From Mycobacterium colombiense (GTDB lineage: Bacteria > Actinomycetota > Actinomycetes > Mycobacteriales > Mycobacteriaceae): a stretch of DNA of 64,000 nt. This document shows, one piece after another, positions 19,013-28,892 of the stretch. The stretch spans positions 93,094 through 157,093 of the forward strand of contig NZ_LZSX01000063.1 of NCBI RefSeq assembly GCF_001665835.1, written 5' to 3'. The notes under the pieces were generated by a model that worked only from the letters and a program-made list of their open reading frames with translations, was not told the origin of the DNA and made no database searches. How positions within the stretch are numbered: position 1 is the stretch's first letter; every line of letters starts with the position of its first letter. Position numbers and translations under genes: made by a program.

Positions 19013-22000
19013 CTACTTGCGGAACTCGGTCGCTGCGACCTGAACGAACACACCGGTGTCCTCGGCCATCAGCAGGCCTCGGCCACGGGGCAGCGGACCA
19101 CCCTTCATCTTGCCGCGGATGAAGCCCTCGTCGGGATCGGCGTCCATCACCAGCAGTGGCGCGTTGGCCTGGGCCAGTGCCCGCAACATCGGGTCGCTGC
19201 CGGCCGAGGACCAACCACCGAACGTCCGCGTGACGAGCACGTGCAGGCCGACGTCGGCGGCCCGGGTCACCCACGGTGCAGCCTTGTGCAACGGCGAGTC
19301 GAAGCCTGCCGGCAGTTGCTGGATGTCGTCGACGATCAGGAAGATCTCCGGCCCGCTCCACCAGTTCCGGGACAGCAGCTCTTCGGCGGACAAGCCGGGC
19401 GGCGGCTCGCGGCCGGCCAGGACCGCGGCGAGTTCACCCATCATCGCCTGGACGCCGTCGAGGTTGTAGGCGAACTTCTCCACGTAGTCGGAGCCGAGCG
19501 TGGTCAGCAGCTGACGACGCGGGTCCACCAGCCACACCTGGGCCGAGGGCTGCCCCGGCGGCGGCGGCGGCGCGCTGGTCGCTCCAGGCGCGTACAACCG
19601 CCCGATCTCGGACATGATCGTGGCCAGCGTCGTGGTACGCCCACATTCGCGACGGCCGGTCACCATCAGGTGCGCGTTCTCGGCGAAGTTGAGATACACC
19701 GGGGACAGGTCCAATTCCGAGATGGCCCAAGCGATTCCGCCCGCACCGACGCCCTGGCGGGTGTCCTGCGCGGCGAGTCCGCGGAGCTGTTCCACCCCGA
19801 ATGTCGCCGGCAGCCGGCGCACCGGCGGAGCCTGAGCGCTCGTGATCCGGCTGACGGCTTCGACGATGCTGTCGGACTCGAATCGGTTGTCGGGCGTACT
19901 CGCCAGCGCGGGACGCGCCACCAACGTGTGCAGACCGGACTGCGGGTCGGCGTCGAGGCGGACGTAGTTGACCGCGACCATGCCGCGACCCGGCTTGACC
20001 GGAACGTCCTTGGCGAAGCGCGAACGCACCAGCTTCGCGTCTTCCACGGCGGCCAGCCGCAGCTCGACCCGCGAGCCGAAACCGCTGCGCACCGGCGGCC
20101 GCAGCTCCGATTCCCGATCGGCGGTGACCACCACGTGCACCCCGAACGAGGGGCCCTGGTTGATGATCACGTTGACCTGCTCGATCAGCACCTCGTTCTC
20201 TTCGGCCAGCGCCCGGTAGTTGTCCACCACCAGGTAGACGTCGCCGAAGCCGTCGTTGGGGACCGGACCGGGCTCGTTGCCGAACTTGCGCCGCCGGAAC
20301 ACCTCCATCGAGGCGATCCCGTACTCGAGGAAGCTGCGCTTGCGCTCCCGCACCAGGGCCAGCAGTTCGGCCACCGTGCGGCGAACGCCGTAGGGGTCGG
20401 TCGGACCGGCCACCTCACCGACGTGGGGCAGCCGGGCGACGGTGGTCAGCGCGGTGCTGCTGTAGGCCAGGCAGTAGAACTGGATCTGCTCGGGCGTGTG
20501 GGTGAGCGCCGCCGAACAGATCAGGGTCTGCAGCGCGGTCGTCTTACCCGAACCACCGGCACCCAGGATCAGCACGTTGGCACCGGGCCCCGACGTGTCG
20601 ACCGTCCACGGCGGCTGGTCGTGCTTGAACGGACGGTCGATGATCCCGATCGGGAAGACCAGATCCTGCGCGGTGCCGTAGTCCTGCTGCCAGGGGTGGC
20701 CGAGGAAGCGGTTCACCAATTCGTCGATGGCGACGGGCTGGCTCAGCGGCGGCTGCCACAGCCGGTATGGCTGGAAGTCGATCTTGCGCAGCTGGTCGAT
20801 GATGACCGTGCCGACCTTGGGCGTCCGGATCCCTTCGGAGTCGTCGTCCTCGGCCGCCTCGATCGGAAGCGGGTCGCCGTCGGTGGGGATGGCGGGAGCG
20901 GTGACGTCCGGTCCACCGACGCTGACTTCCAGCGGGGTGAACGAGTTGGTGAACAGTTGGGGACGGACGTAGTCGATGCTGTGCACCAGCGCCGGCGCTT
21001 CGTCTCCGTCGTCGGTGAGGCCGCGCGGGAAGTAGTCCCGCCACAGGAATTCGGCCTGGAACCGGGTGATGTCTTCCAGGCTGCGGCGGAAGTAGCCCAG
21101 ACCGGCCTGCGCGGGCAGGTTGACCGCGTTCGGCACACCGGCCGCTTGCGCCGCACCGGCGGTGCGCGCCTTCAGCACCAGCCGGTAACCCATGTTCTCC
21201 ATGAGCTTTTCGGCGCGGCTCTCGATGGTCTGCGACGCCATCATCAGGTGGATCCAGTACGCGCGACCCTGACGACCGATGGAGTCGAGGACGTCGACCG
21301 CGGTCGGCATGATCCGGAACCACTCGTAGAACTCGTCGATGACGACCACGAGCATCGGCAGCGGCGCCATGTCCTGGCCGCGTGCCCGCATCCGGAGGCG
21401 CACCGAGTTGTATTCCTTGGCGTCGTCGACACCGGCGCTGTCGCAGATCGCCTTGCGGCGGGCGATCTCACCCCAGAGCGCGTCCAGGAAGCGCTCCATC
21501 AACGCCTGGTCTTCTTCCAGGTCGGTGATGATCCGGGACACGTGCGGCACGCCGGCGAACGGCTTGACCGCCGATCCACCCTTGAGGTCGGCCAGCACGA
21601 ACTGCAGCTCGTCGGGCGGGTGGCTGAGCATCAGCGACTCGATCACGGTTCGCACCAGGGTCGATTTACCCGAACCGGTCGTACCGGACATGACGCCGTG
21701 CGGGCCGTCGCCGCCTTCGTCGAGCGACTTCATGTCGAGGAACAGCAGCTCGCCGTTGTCCGAGCGGACACCGAACGGCGCGCGCAACCGGGACCTGCCC
21801 ATCGAGTCGTTGCGATTACCCCACAGCGACTCGAAGTCGATGCGGCCCGGATCGTCAATTCCGTAGTAGGCCATGATGTCTCGGGCGCCGATGTGCGCCA
21901 CCCGCTGGCCGATCTCCTCGTACGCCTCGGCGAGCCGCCAGCGCGCCAGCTTCTGCGAAAACTCCTCGGCCTCGGCGGCGCTGATGTGGTCGGTGAGGGC

Positions 22001-23179
22001 GAAGAACCAGGGCTTCTCGTCGATGACCATCCAGGTGTCGCGGTCGCGGGGCAGCGCCTCGATCACACCCTTCTCGTCGAACCGCAGCGTGCGCTCCGGC
22101 ACCGCGCTCCACATCGCGGAACCCGTCAGGTCGAAGAACGTCACCCCGTCGACGCCCTCGCCGCTGATCACGTACTCCCATTGCGGGTCGACGGCATCGG
22201 CGATGATCACGGTGTGCGGGGTCGGCGTCTGTGCCGACGAACTGGCGTGCCGGGGCGTGAAAGAGCCACGGCCGGCGAACAATTCGGCCTGCTCGGCGGC
22301 GAACTCGCGCACCGAGCTGTAGACCATGCGCGCGTTGCCGGCGGCGTCCTGGCGACGCGGGTCACCGAAGTGCGGCAGCCACTTCACCCAGTCCCATTCG
22401 TCCAGGTTCGAACTGACCACGATCATGCGCATGTGGTCGGGCCCGTGCGAGAACGCCAGCTGGCAGATGATCGCCCGCATCAGTCCCACCGCCTGCTCGC
22501 GATCTCCGGCCAGCGAGTACCAGGGCTCGACCAGCACCGAGATCATCTTGGGCAGGTTGTAGACGACGCTTTGGTAGCGCCCGAATTCCTGAAGCGCCTT
22601 ACCGGTCACCGGCTCCAGCTCGATGTCGGTCGGCATGTTCTGGGGCTCACCCCAGGTCACCTCGGGGCGCGTCATACCGACGCCGACGCGGACCACGCCG
22701 AAGTTCAGGTCTTTGCCGTCGGGCTTGCGTTCCCACATCCGCGATGACCCGACCGCGGCGGCCAGCGTGGTGGGCGCCGGGTGGAACCACCGGTAGTTGG
22801 CGTCCATGCTGTCGGCCGACTCGTGGGCGGTCTCGCGCAGCATGTCCAGCATCAGCATGAACTGGGCACGCATCGAGTCCAGCTTGGGCCGGCTCATCTG
22901 CTGCTGGCCGCCGAACCGGCCGCCGAACATCATCATCGCGACCCCACCGATCATGAAGATCGGGAAGATCGAGCCGGCGCCGCCGAACACGTGCGAACCG
23001 CTGGCGAAGGTCATGGCGACCATACCGATCAGCAGGCCGACCACCACGACGCCGACCACGATCAGCCACCAGGGCTTGCCCTCCGGCGGCGGGATGCTCA
23101 ACGGCGTCGGCAGGACGATGTTCTCCGGCTTGATTACCGGAGGCTTCTCCGGCGTAGGCCGCGCAAATCCACGTTTCAC
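19013..23179 (-). CDS. eccC5: ESX-5 FtsK/SpoIIIE-type ATPase EccC5
   Basis: Motor ATPase of the ESX-5 channel. The 1388-residue protein has two N-terminal membrane helices (about 38-58 and 67-85), a DUF domain, and three FtsK-like nucleotide-binding domains. Walker A motifs: GTTGSGKST from residue 499, GAGGSGKTT from 873, and a degenerate GRRECGRTT from 1175. This pattern of a canonical first domain and weakened last domain fits EccC, where the last domain binds Esx export signals. The GTG start at 23179 overlaps the eccB5 stop (GTGA) and gives the conserved KRGFARPTPEKPP N-terminus. An in-frame extension upstream lies inside eccB5 and is not used. Confidence 0.97.
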   Translation of the reverse strand: MKRGFARPTPEKPPVIKPENIVLPTPLSIPPPEGKPWWLIVVGVVVVGLLIGMVAMTFASGSHVFGGAGSIFPIFMIGGVAMMMFGGRFGGQQQMSRPKLDSMRAQFMLMLDMLRETAHESADSMDANYRWFHPAPTTLAAAVGSSRMWERKPDGKDLNFGVVRVGVGMTRPEVTWGEPQNMPTDIELEPVTGKALQEFGRYQSVVYNLPKMISVLVEPWYSLAGDREQAVGLMRAIICQLAFSHGPDHMRMIVVSSNLDEWDWVKWLPHFGDPRRQDAAGNARMVYSSVREFAAEQAELFAGRGSFTPRHASSSAQTPTPHTVIIADAVDPQWEYVISGEGVDGVTFFDLTGSAMWSAVPERTLRFDEKGVIEALPRDRDTWMVIDEKPWFFALTDHISAAEAEEFSQKLARWRLAEAYEEIGQRVAHIGARDIMAYYGIDDPGRIDFESLWGNRNDSMGRSRLRAPFGVRSDNGELLFLDMKSLDEGGDGPHGVMSGTTGSGKSTLVRTVIESLMLSHPPDELQFVLADLKGGSAVKPFAGVPHVSRIITDLEEDQALMERFLDALWGEIARRKAICDSAGVDDAKEYNSVRLRMRARGQDMAPLPMLVVVIDEFYEWFRIMPTAVDVLDSIGRQGRAYWIHLMMASQTIESRAEKLMENMGYRLVLKARTAGAAQAAGVPNAVNLPAQAGLGYFRRSLEDITRFQAEFLWRDYFPRGLTDDGDEAPALVHSIDYVRPQLFTNSFTPLEVSVGGPDVTAPAIPTDGDPLPIEAAEDDDSEGIRTPKVGTVIIDQLRKIDFQPYRLWQPPLSQPVAIDELVNRFLGHPWQQDYGTAQDLVFPIGIIDRPFKHDQPPWTVDTSGPGANVLILGAGGSGKTTALQTLICSAALTHTPEQIQFYCLAYSSTALTTVARLPHVGEVAGPTDPYGVRRTVAELLALVRERKRSFLEYGIASMEVFRRRKFGNEPGPVPNDGFGDVYLVVDNYRALAEENEVLIEQVNVIINQGPSFGVHVVVTADRESELRPPVRSGFGSRVELRLAAVEDAKLVRSRFAKDVPVKPGRGMVAVNYVRLDADPQSGLHTLVARPALASTPDNRFESDSIVEAVSRITSAQAPPVRRLPATFGVEQLRGLAAQDTRQGVGAGGIAWAISELDLSPVYLNFAENAHLMVTGRRECGRTTTLATIMSEIGRLYAPGATSAPPPPPGQPSAQVWLVDPRRQLLTTLGSDYVEKFAYNLDGVQAMMGELAAVLAGREPPPGLSAEELLSRNWWSGPEIFLIVDDIQQLPAGFDSPLHKAAPWVTRAADVGLHVLVTRTFGGWSSAGSDPMLRALAQANAPLLVMDADPDEGFIRGKMKGGPLPRGRGLLMAEDTGVFVQVAATEFRK

Positions 23180-24693
23180 TTCGGTACCGCCAACTCTCCT
23201 GGTGACATATCCATCGGTAGCGTGTCGTGCTCCACCAGCGCATCCGCTCGCGACAACGTCGGCCCCTGCGGCAGCAGTCGCAGCGCCACCCACGGCGCCA
23301 GACCCGGTTTCGTCTTGAGGCCCAACGCTTCTCGTACCTCGCGGGTGTCGTCGACTCCGAATCGGGCACCCGCATCCGTGAGCCACCACAACGATTCGGT
23401 CGTCTTGGCTCCGGGGTCGTTTCCGGTGACGGCCACGAAGTTCGCGTAGTCGGGCCCGAAGAAGACCTGATCGGCTTCGCGGCCGGTGGTGTCGGCCTTG
23501 ACCAGCGAAACCACCCTGCCGGCGTCCTTCTGCTCGACCGGAATCGTCGCGCCGGAGATGACCTGGACGCGAGCCCGGTTCTCACCCGAGGTCTTCTGCC
23601 ACCACCAGCAGGTCGCCGGGTTCTCGCGAATGTCCATCACGTTCAGCGGCGCGTCCGGGTAGGACGACAGATCCAGCTTGTTGACCACCGGCATCTTCGC
23701 CAGCGCGGACGGCTCCACGGTCACCGGCTTGGTGTTGCCCGGCCCGGCGTTCTGCAGGATCTGGGCCACCAACGGCGGCAGCGTCTGCACGCCGTCGGCC
23801 AACACCAGCGAATACTGTTGCGGCCCACTGATTTGCGGGGTGACGATCACCGTGCCGATCGGGCCCGGCGCGTTCGGGAACGACGCCCCGGCACCGGCAT
23901 TCTGGATCTGCGGCACGGTCAGTTCGGGGCCCACCGGCAACGCGTCATACAGGGCGCGGCTCATCGGCTTGGCCATGCTGACCTCCTCCGGGGTGAGACC
24001 CAACGGCAGCAGCACCGATCGGTTCGACCCGTCGATGCGGGAGCGACGTCCGTCCCGGATCACCCAGGCGTCCCCGCCGTAGTTCAGCACCACCGCGTCC
24101 GACCCCGTCAGTACCCGCCGGTGGTTGCCCAGATCGGGGTTGCCGTCGATCACCGTCACCGTCACACCGGACGGTGCGCCGGCCCCGGTCGAGTTCGCCA
24201 CGGTGTCGCAGACCAACCAGGACGACGCGGCCGGGCTGGTCGGGTGGAAGCTGGACGGTGCGCCCGGGATGCCCACCATCGGACCGCGCGGCAGGCTGGC
24301 GATCTGGTTGGACTTGACCAGGTGCGGGTTGTCCGGGCGGCCGGTGATGAGGCGGGCCGACGCCAGGTTCAGCGCCGGGTACAACTTCTCGCCGACGCGG
24401 ACGTACAGGGCACCCGAGTCGCGGTCGGCGATGATCGGCGACTCGTTGATCTGGCCGGCCGGGCTGATGAAGGAGTAGAGCAGCGCGCCGAGGCAGATCA
24501 CCAGCGCGGCGGAGATCGATGCCACCACGGCCAGGTTCTGACGCCGTCCCGGCTCGACCTCCATGCGCACTCGCCACCGGGTCAGTGCCATCGCGGTCCG
24601 GCGCGCAAGGAACTGGTAGCCGGTCACCTGGGTCCGGGTCGACAACCCGAGGCCGTACCCCGACCCGCGCTGCCCGCGACTCTCTTCCGCCAC
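23176..24693 (-). CDS. eccB5: ESX-5 membrane component EccB5
   Basis: Single-pass subunit of the ESX-5 channel with a large periplasmic domain, 505 residues. It begins MAEESRGQRGSGYGLGLS, as in M. tuberculosis EccB5. One membrane helix lies near residues 53-76, followed by the repeat-containing periplasmic fold. It is the first gene of the eccB5-eccC5 operon, coupled through a GTGA overlap, and divergent from malQ. Confidence 0.97.
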   Translation of the reverse strand: MAEESRGQRGSGYGLGLSTRTQVTGYQFLARRTAMALTRWRVRMEVEPGRRQNLAVVASISAALVICLGALLYSFISPAGQINESPIIADRDSGALYVRVGEKLYPALNLASARLITGRPDNPHLVKSNQIASLPRGPMVGIPGAPSSFHPTSPAASSWLVCDTVANSTGAGAPSGVTVTVIDGNPDLGNHRRVLTGSDAVVLNYGGDAWVIRDGRRSRIDGSNRSVLLPLGLTPEEVSMAKPMSRALYDALPVGPELTVPQIQNAGAGASFPNAPGPIGTVIVTPQISGPQQYSLVLADGVQTLPPLVAQILQNAGPGNTKPVTVEPSALAKMPVVNKLDLSSYPDAPLNVMDIRENPATCWWWQKTSGENRARVQVISGATIPVEQKDAGRVVSLVKADTTGREADQVFFGPDYANFVAVTGNDPGAKTTESLWWLTDAGARFGVDDTREVREALGLKTKPGLAPWVALRLLPQGPTLSRADALVEHDTLPMDMSPGELAVPK

Positions 24694-25120
24694 TTAATTC
24701 ACCATCCGGTCTACTGATGCGCCTGGATATTGTCCCGCTGAACTGATCCCAGCGCGAATTACATGACAACCGTAAGGCACCTGCGCGAACCTCGCCACGC
24801 GGCGCCGAAGCCATTCACTTCTACATCTCTTTATGCACCCGAAGCCGGCCACGTTCCCCGCGCCGGAGCCGCCGGCGAGGACGGCGGCGATACGCGCCAT
24901 TGAGCTGGCAGTTTCGTCTCCCCCACGGATGAACCGACCGCATCCTTCTCGTCTCCTCGGAGCATCGTAGTGGGCGCGCGGCCTTTCGTCCTGTCGAGCG
25001 CACCACGCCGTTCCCGGAAGAAGTCGTAAATGAATGGCGGGCCACCACGCAGCAAAGAATCAGCCAACTCGCACCGGGTCCGAGTCGCAGGGCCGCGAAT
25101 CCGGACAGCAAGATGGCGGT
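24694..25120. other. Divergent promoter region between eccB5 and malQ
   Basis: No gene. The frame preceding malQ stays open for 29 codons from 25034, but homology to MalQ starts at 25121. The gap should carry the promoters of both eccB5-eccC5 and malQ. No repeat or strong hairpin was found by eye. Confidence 0.45.
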
Positions 25121-27277
25121 ATGACTGAACTCGCGCCGTCGCTGATCGAACTCTCCCGGAGGTACGGCATCGCGACGGAGTACGAGGACTGGGCCGGCCG
25201 GCGGGTGCGGGTTTCCGACACCACACTGAAGGCCGTGCTGGGGGCCCTCGGCGTCGCGGCCGACAACGAGCAGGATCGCAACGTCGCGCTGACCGCGAAG
25301 CTGCGGGCGCACTGGGCGCGCCGGCTGCCGGCGACCATCGTCGGGCGTACCGGCGAGCCGATCCGGTTCTGGGCACATGTCACCCACGGCGATCCCGCCG
25401 AGGTGTGGTTGCAGCTCGAAGACGGCACGGTGCGCGGCGGTGTCGAACAGGTCGACAACTTCACCCCGCCGTTCGACCTGGACGGCCGCTGGGTGGGCGA
25501 GGCCAGCTTTCTGCTGCCCTCCAATTTGCCGCTGGGCTATCACCGCGTGCACCTGCGTTCCGGTGACTCCGAGACCAGCACCGCGCTGATCGTCACGCCG
25601 GACTGGCTCGGGCTGCCGGAGCGGCTCGGCGCCCGTCGCGCGTGGGGCATGGCCGTGCAGCTCTACAGCGTGCGGTCGCAGCAGTCGTGGGGCATCGGCG
25701 ACCTGACCGATCTGACCGACCTGGCGGTGTGGTCGGCATCGCGCCACGGCGCCGACTACCTCCTGGTCAATCCCCTGCACGCGGCGGCCCCGACCAAGCC
25801 GATGGAGCCGTCGCCGTACCTGCCGACATCGCGGCGCTTCGTCAACCCGATTTATCTTCACGTCGAGGCAATCCCCGAATTCGCCGACCTGACCAAGCGC
25901 AGCCGGGTCCGCCGGCTGCGCTCCGAGGTGCAGCAGCGCGCCGCCCGCGTCGACGCCATCGACCGCGACAGCTCGTGGGCGGCCAAGCGCGCAGCTCTCA
26001 AGCTGCTGCACCAGGAACCGCGGTCGGCGGGACGGGAGCTGTCCTACACCGCATTCCGCGACCGGGAGGGCCGCGCACTGGACGACTTCGCCACCTGGTG
26101 CGCGCTGGCCGAGAAGTACGGAGCCGACTGGCACTCCTGGCCCGAGGCGCTACAACACCCGGCCGCGGCCGGGGTTGCGGACTTCGTCAAAAAGCATTCG
26201 GACACAGTCGATTTCCATCGCTGGCTGCAGTGGCAACTCGACGAGCAGCTGGCCGCGGCGCAGTCACAGGCGATCCGGGCCGGCATGTCGTTGGGCGTCA
26301 TGCATGACCTGGCCGTCGGCGTGCACCCCGATGGCGCCGACGCTTGGGCGCTGCAGGACGTGATGGCGCTGGGCGTCACCGCGGGCGCGCCGCCGGACGA
26401 GTTCAATCAGCTCGGCCAGGACTGGTCCCAACCGCCGTGGCGGCCAGACCGATTGGACGAGCACGAATATCGGCCGTTTCGCGCGCTGATCCGCGCGGTG
26501 CTGCGGCATGCCGGCGGCGTGCGCATCGACCACATCATCGGGTTGTTCCGGCTCTGGTGGATCCCGCGGGGCACCTCGCCAACCGAGGGCACCTACGTGC
26601 GGTACGACCACGAAGCCATGATCGGCATCGTCGCGCTGGAAGCGCACCGCGCCGGCGCGGTCGTCGTCGGCGAGGACCTCGGCACGGTCGAGCCGTGGGT
26701 GCGCGACTACCTCTTGCTGCGGGGCCTGCTGGGCACCTCGATCCTCTGGTTCGAGCTGGACCGCGACGGTAACGGCGGCCCGCTGCCGGCCGAGCGCTGG
26801 CGCGAGTACTGCCTGTCCTCGGTCACCACGCACGACCTGCCGCCGACCGCCGGCTATCTGGCGGCTGACCATGTGCGGCTGCGCGATTCGCTGGGGCTGC
26901 TGACCCGCCCCGTCGAAGAGGAGCTGGAATCCGACCGGACGGAGCTGGCGGCGTGGATGGCCGAGCTGCGCCGGGTCGGGTTGCTCGAGGACGGCGAGGA
27001 GGCCCCCGAGCAGGTCGTCGTGGCGCTGTACCGCTACCTGGGCAGGACGCCGTCGCGGCTGCTGGGCGTGGCGCTCACCGACGCCGTCGGTGACCGCCGC
27101 ACCCAGAATCAGCCCGGCACCACCGACGAGTACCCCAACTGGCGGGTGCCGCTGACGGGCCCGGACGGGAGCGCGGTGATGCTCGAGGACGTGTTCGCCG
27201 ATCCGCGCACCGCCGCGCTCGCCGAAGCCGTGCGCACCGCGATCGCGCCCGTCGCCGCCGAAAGCGCGACCCGCTAG
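25121..27277 (+). CDS. malQ: 4-alpha-glucanotransferase (amylomaltase) MalQ
   Basis: GH77 enzyme moving alpha-1,4-glucan segments between acceptors in the cytosol, part of glycogen/maltodextrin metabolism. The 718-residue protein has the actinobacterial N-terminal extension before the catalytic barrel. Typical catalytic-site sequences are visible: VRIDHIIGLFRLWW (nucleophile Asp), VVGEDLGTVE (acid/base Glu) and TTHDLPPTAGY (stabilising Asp). The MTELAPSLIELSRRYG start at ATG 25121 equals that of Rv1781c; an upstream in-frame ATG at 25034 is less likely. The gene is next to eccB5 in M. tuberculosis as well. Confidence 0.95.
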   Translation: MTELAPSLIELSRRYGIATEYEDWAGRRVRVSDTTLKAVLGALGVAADNEQDRNVALTAKLRAHWARRLPATIVGRTGEPIRFWAHVTHGDPAEVWLQLEDGTVRGGVEQVDNFTPPFDLDGRWVGEASFLLPSNLPLGYHRVHLRSGDSETSTALIVTPDWLGLPERLGARRAWGMAVQLYSVRSQQSWGIGDLTDLTDLAVWSASRHGADYLLVNPLHAAAPTKPMEPSPYLPTSRRFVNPIYLHVEAIPEFADLTKRSRVRRLRSEVQQRAARVDAIDRDSSWAAKRAALKLLHQEPRSAGRELSYTAFRDREGRALDDFATWCALAEKYGADWHSWPEALQHPAAAGVADFVKKHSDTVDFHRWLQWQLDEQLAAAQSQAIRAGMSLGVMHDLAVGVHPDGADAWALQDVMALGVTAGAPPDEFNQLGQDWSQPPWRPDRLDEHEYRPFRALIRAVLRHAGGVRIDHIIGLFRLWWIPRGTSPTEGTYVRYDHEAMIGIVALEAHRAGAVVVGEDLGTVEPWVRDYLLLRGLLGTSILWFELDRDGNGGPLPAERWREYCLSSVTTHDLPPTAGYLAADHVRLRDSLGLLTRPVEEELESDRTELAAWMAELRRVGLLEDGEEAPEQVVVALYRYLGRTPSRLLGVALTDAVGDRRTQNQPGTTDEYPNWRVPLTGPDGSAVMLEDVFADPRTAALAEAVRTAIAPVAAESATR

Positions 27278-27312
27278 TCGCCCCGTCGGGTGCCTTGTTA
27301 GCTTCAACAGCC

Positions 27313-28194
27313 ATGAAGGTCTCAGTGGTGGCCCCGGTCGCCGATGGTGTCACCGCGGACCCCGACTGGATGGTGGCCTTCGCGCGCCACCTCGAAGCCT
27401 GCGGGTTCGAATCGATCGTCGTCGTCGAGCACACCGTGTTGCTCACCCGCTACGACAGCGTCTACCCCTACGACGATTCGGGACGCGTCGGGCTGGCGCC
27501 GGACTGCCCCATCCCGGATCCACTTGACCTGCTTGCGTTTCTGGCCGGCCAGACCAACCGCCTGGGCCTGGCCACCGGCGTGCTGGTGCTGCCCAACCAC
27601 CACCCGGTGGTGCTGGCCAAGCGGGCCGCCACCGTCGACGCCCTGTCCGGCGGCAGGCTGCGCCTGTGTGTGGGTGTGGGCTGGCTGAAGGAGGAACTGG
27701 CCGCCTGCGATGTGGATTTCGACAACCGGGGCCGACGCGCCGACGAGCAGCTGGCTGTCATGCGTGAGCTGTGGGCTCAGCGGTCCGGCGGGGCCTCCTT
27801 CGCGGGCGAATTCTTCAACTTCGAGAATGTCATGTGCTACCCGAAACCCGTTGCGGGGGAACGACTCCCGATTCACATCGGTGGGCACAGCCGGGCCGCC
27901 GCGCGCCGCGCCGGACGCCTCGGCGACGGGTTCCAGCCGCTCGGGGTGACCGGGCCGCGTCTCGCGTCGCTGATCGCGCTCATGCGCGACGAGGCGGAGT
28001 CGGCGGGCCGAGATCCGGCGGTACTGGAAGTGTCGCTGGGCCACGCCGTCACCAAGATCGATGCCGAGCGCGCGGCCGCCCTCGCCGATCAGGGCGCCGA
28101 CCGTCTGGTGCTGGCCATGCCGCCGACCACCGATATCGAGCAGGCCAAGGACCTGTTGTCGGCGTGTGCGCAACGGCTGTCCCTGAAATCATGA
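27313..28194 (+). CDS. F420-dependent LLM-class (luciferase-like) oxidoreductase
   Basis: The 293-residue protein has the luciferase-like TIM-barrel fold typical of F420-dependent oxidoreductases of the TIGR03619 kind. Visible family segments are EHTVLLTRYDS, the LATGVLVLPNHHPV strand, AKRAATVDALSGGRL and VGVGWLKEEL, where the coenzyme binds. The start is ATG 27313; a TTG at 27295 is in frame but gives no homology. The stop overlaps the next gene by ATGA, so the two are co-translated. Substrate is unknown. Confidence 0.85.
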   Translation: MKVSVVAPVADGVTADPDWMVAFARHLEACGFESIVVVEHTVLLTRYDSVYPYDDSGRVGLAPDCPIPDPLDLLAFLAGQTNRLGLATGVLVLPNHHPVVLAKRAATVDALSGGRLRLCVGVGWLKEELAACDVDFDNRGRRADEQLAVMRELWAQRSGGASFAGEFFNFENVMCYPKPVAGERLPIHIGGHSRAAARRAGRLGDGFQPLGVTGPRLASLIALMRDEAESAGRDPAVLEVSLGHAVTKIDAERAAALADQGADRLVLAMPPTTDIEQAKDLLSACAQRLSLKS

Positions 28195-28661
28195 CGCTGT
28201 CAGCCGACCAGCGCGCGGCGCTGAGCGATCTGGTGCACCGCTACGCCGCCCACGTCGATGACCGTGAATTCAGTGCTGCTGCAAGCCTTTTCACCGCCGA
28301 CGCCGAACTGGTGGTGCCGGCACCGCCGGCCGATCTGTTGCCGATCCATTCGCATCGCGGCCGCGACGCCGTCACGGCCGCCGTGGCGGTTGTCGCAGCC
28401 GTCGCCCGCACCGAGCACGCGATCATCGGCGAGGTGTACGACGCGGCCGCGCAATCCGGCGCCGCGCGCGGGCGGATCGCGTGCGTCGCGCACCACTGGA
28501 ACGAACGCGACGCCGAGCTGGTGGACGTGGCGTGGCACCTGCGCTACGACGACGATTACGTGCTGACCGACGCGGGCTGGCGGATCAGCCGCCGGGCTTT
28601 GACGGTCCACGCCATCGAGACCCGCCCGGTGCGCCGGCTGCTGCCGCACGGCCCCGCCTAG
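28191..28661 (+). CDS. SnoaL/NTF2-like fold protein
   Basis: A 156-residue protein of the SnoaL-like/NTF2 superfamily. This alpha+beta cone is used by polyketide cyclases, dehydratases and steroid isomerases. The opening helix (LVHRYAAHVDDREF...SLFTADAEL) and the final strands (DAGWRISRRAL) are characteristic. It overlaps the preceding F420-type oxidoreductase by 4 bp and is probably its functional partner. The exact reaction is not evident. Confidence 0.75.
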   Translation: MTLSADQRAALSDLVHRYAAHVDDREFSAAASLFTADAELVVPAPPADLLPIHSHRGRDAVTAAVAVVAAVARTEHAIIGEVYDAAAQSGAARGRIACVAHHWNERDAELVDVAWHLRYDDDYVLTDAGWRISRRALTVHAIETRPVRRLLPHGPA

Positions 28662-28892
28662 CGTGTTGGCAGCAGATTATGCGCACACTCACAGCAAAAC
28701 TCATCGGTTCGTATCTGCGGCACAAATCGACGTTTTCTTTGGGTAGGTGCGGCTAACGTCGTTGGGTCTCGGCGGGATTTTGCGCACTCGGCGCGCGTAC
28801 CGCCCACCGAACCCCGTGCAGGCGCCGCGAGGCGGGCCGTCGATCCCGATTGACTCCAATTAATCCAGGTTCATTCGTGTAATTTCGGCCGC

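Noticed and set aside
28725..28745. GGGTA at about 28741 considered as a SigF promoter before the molybdopterin enzyme.
   Set aside because: The nearest GTTT is only about 5 bp upstream; no GTTT lies at the required 15-17 bp spacing.
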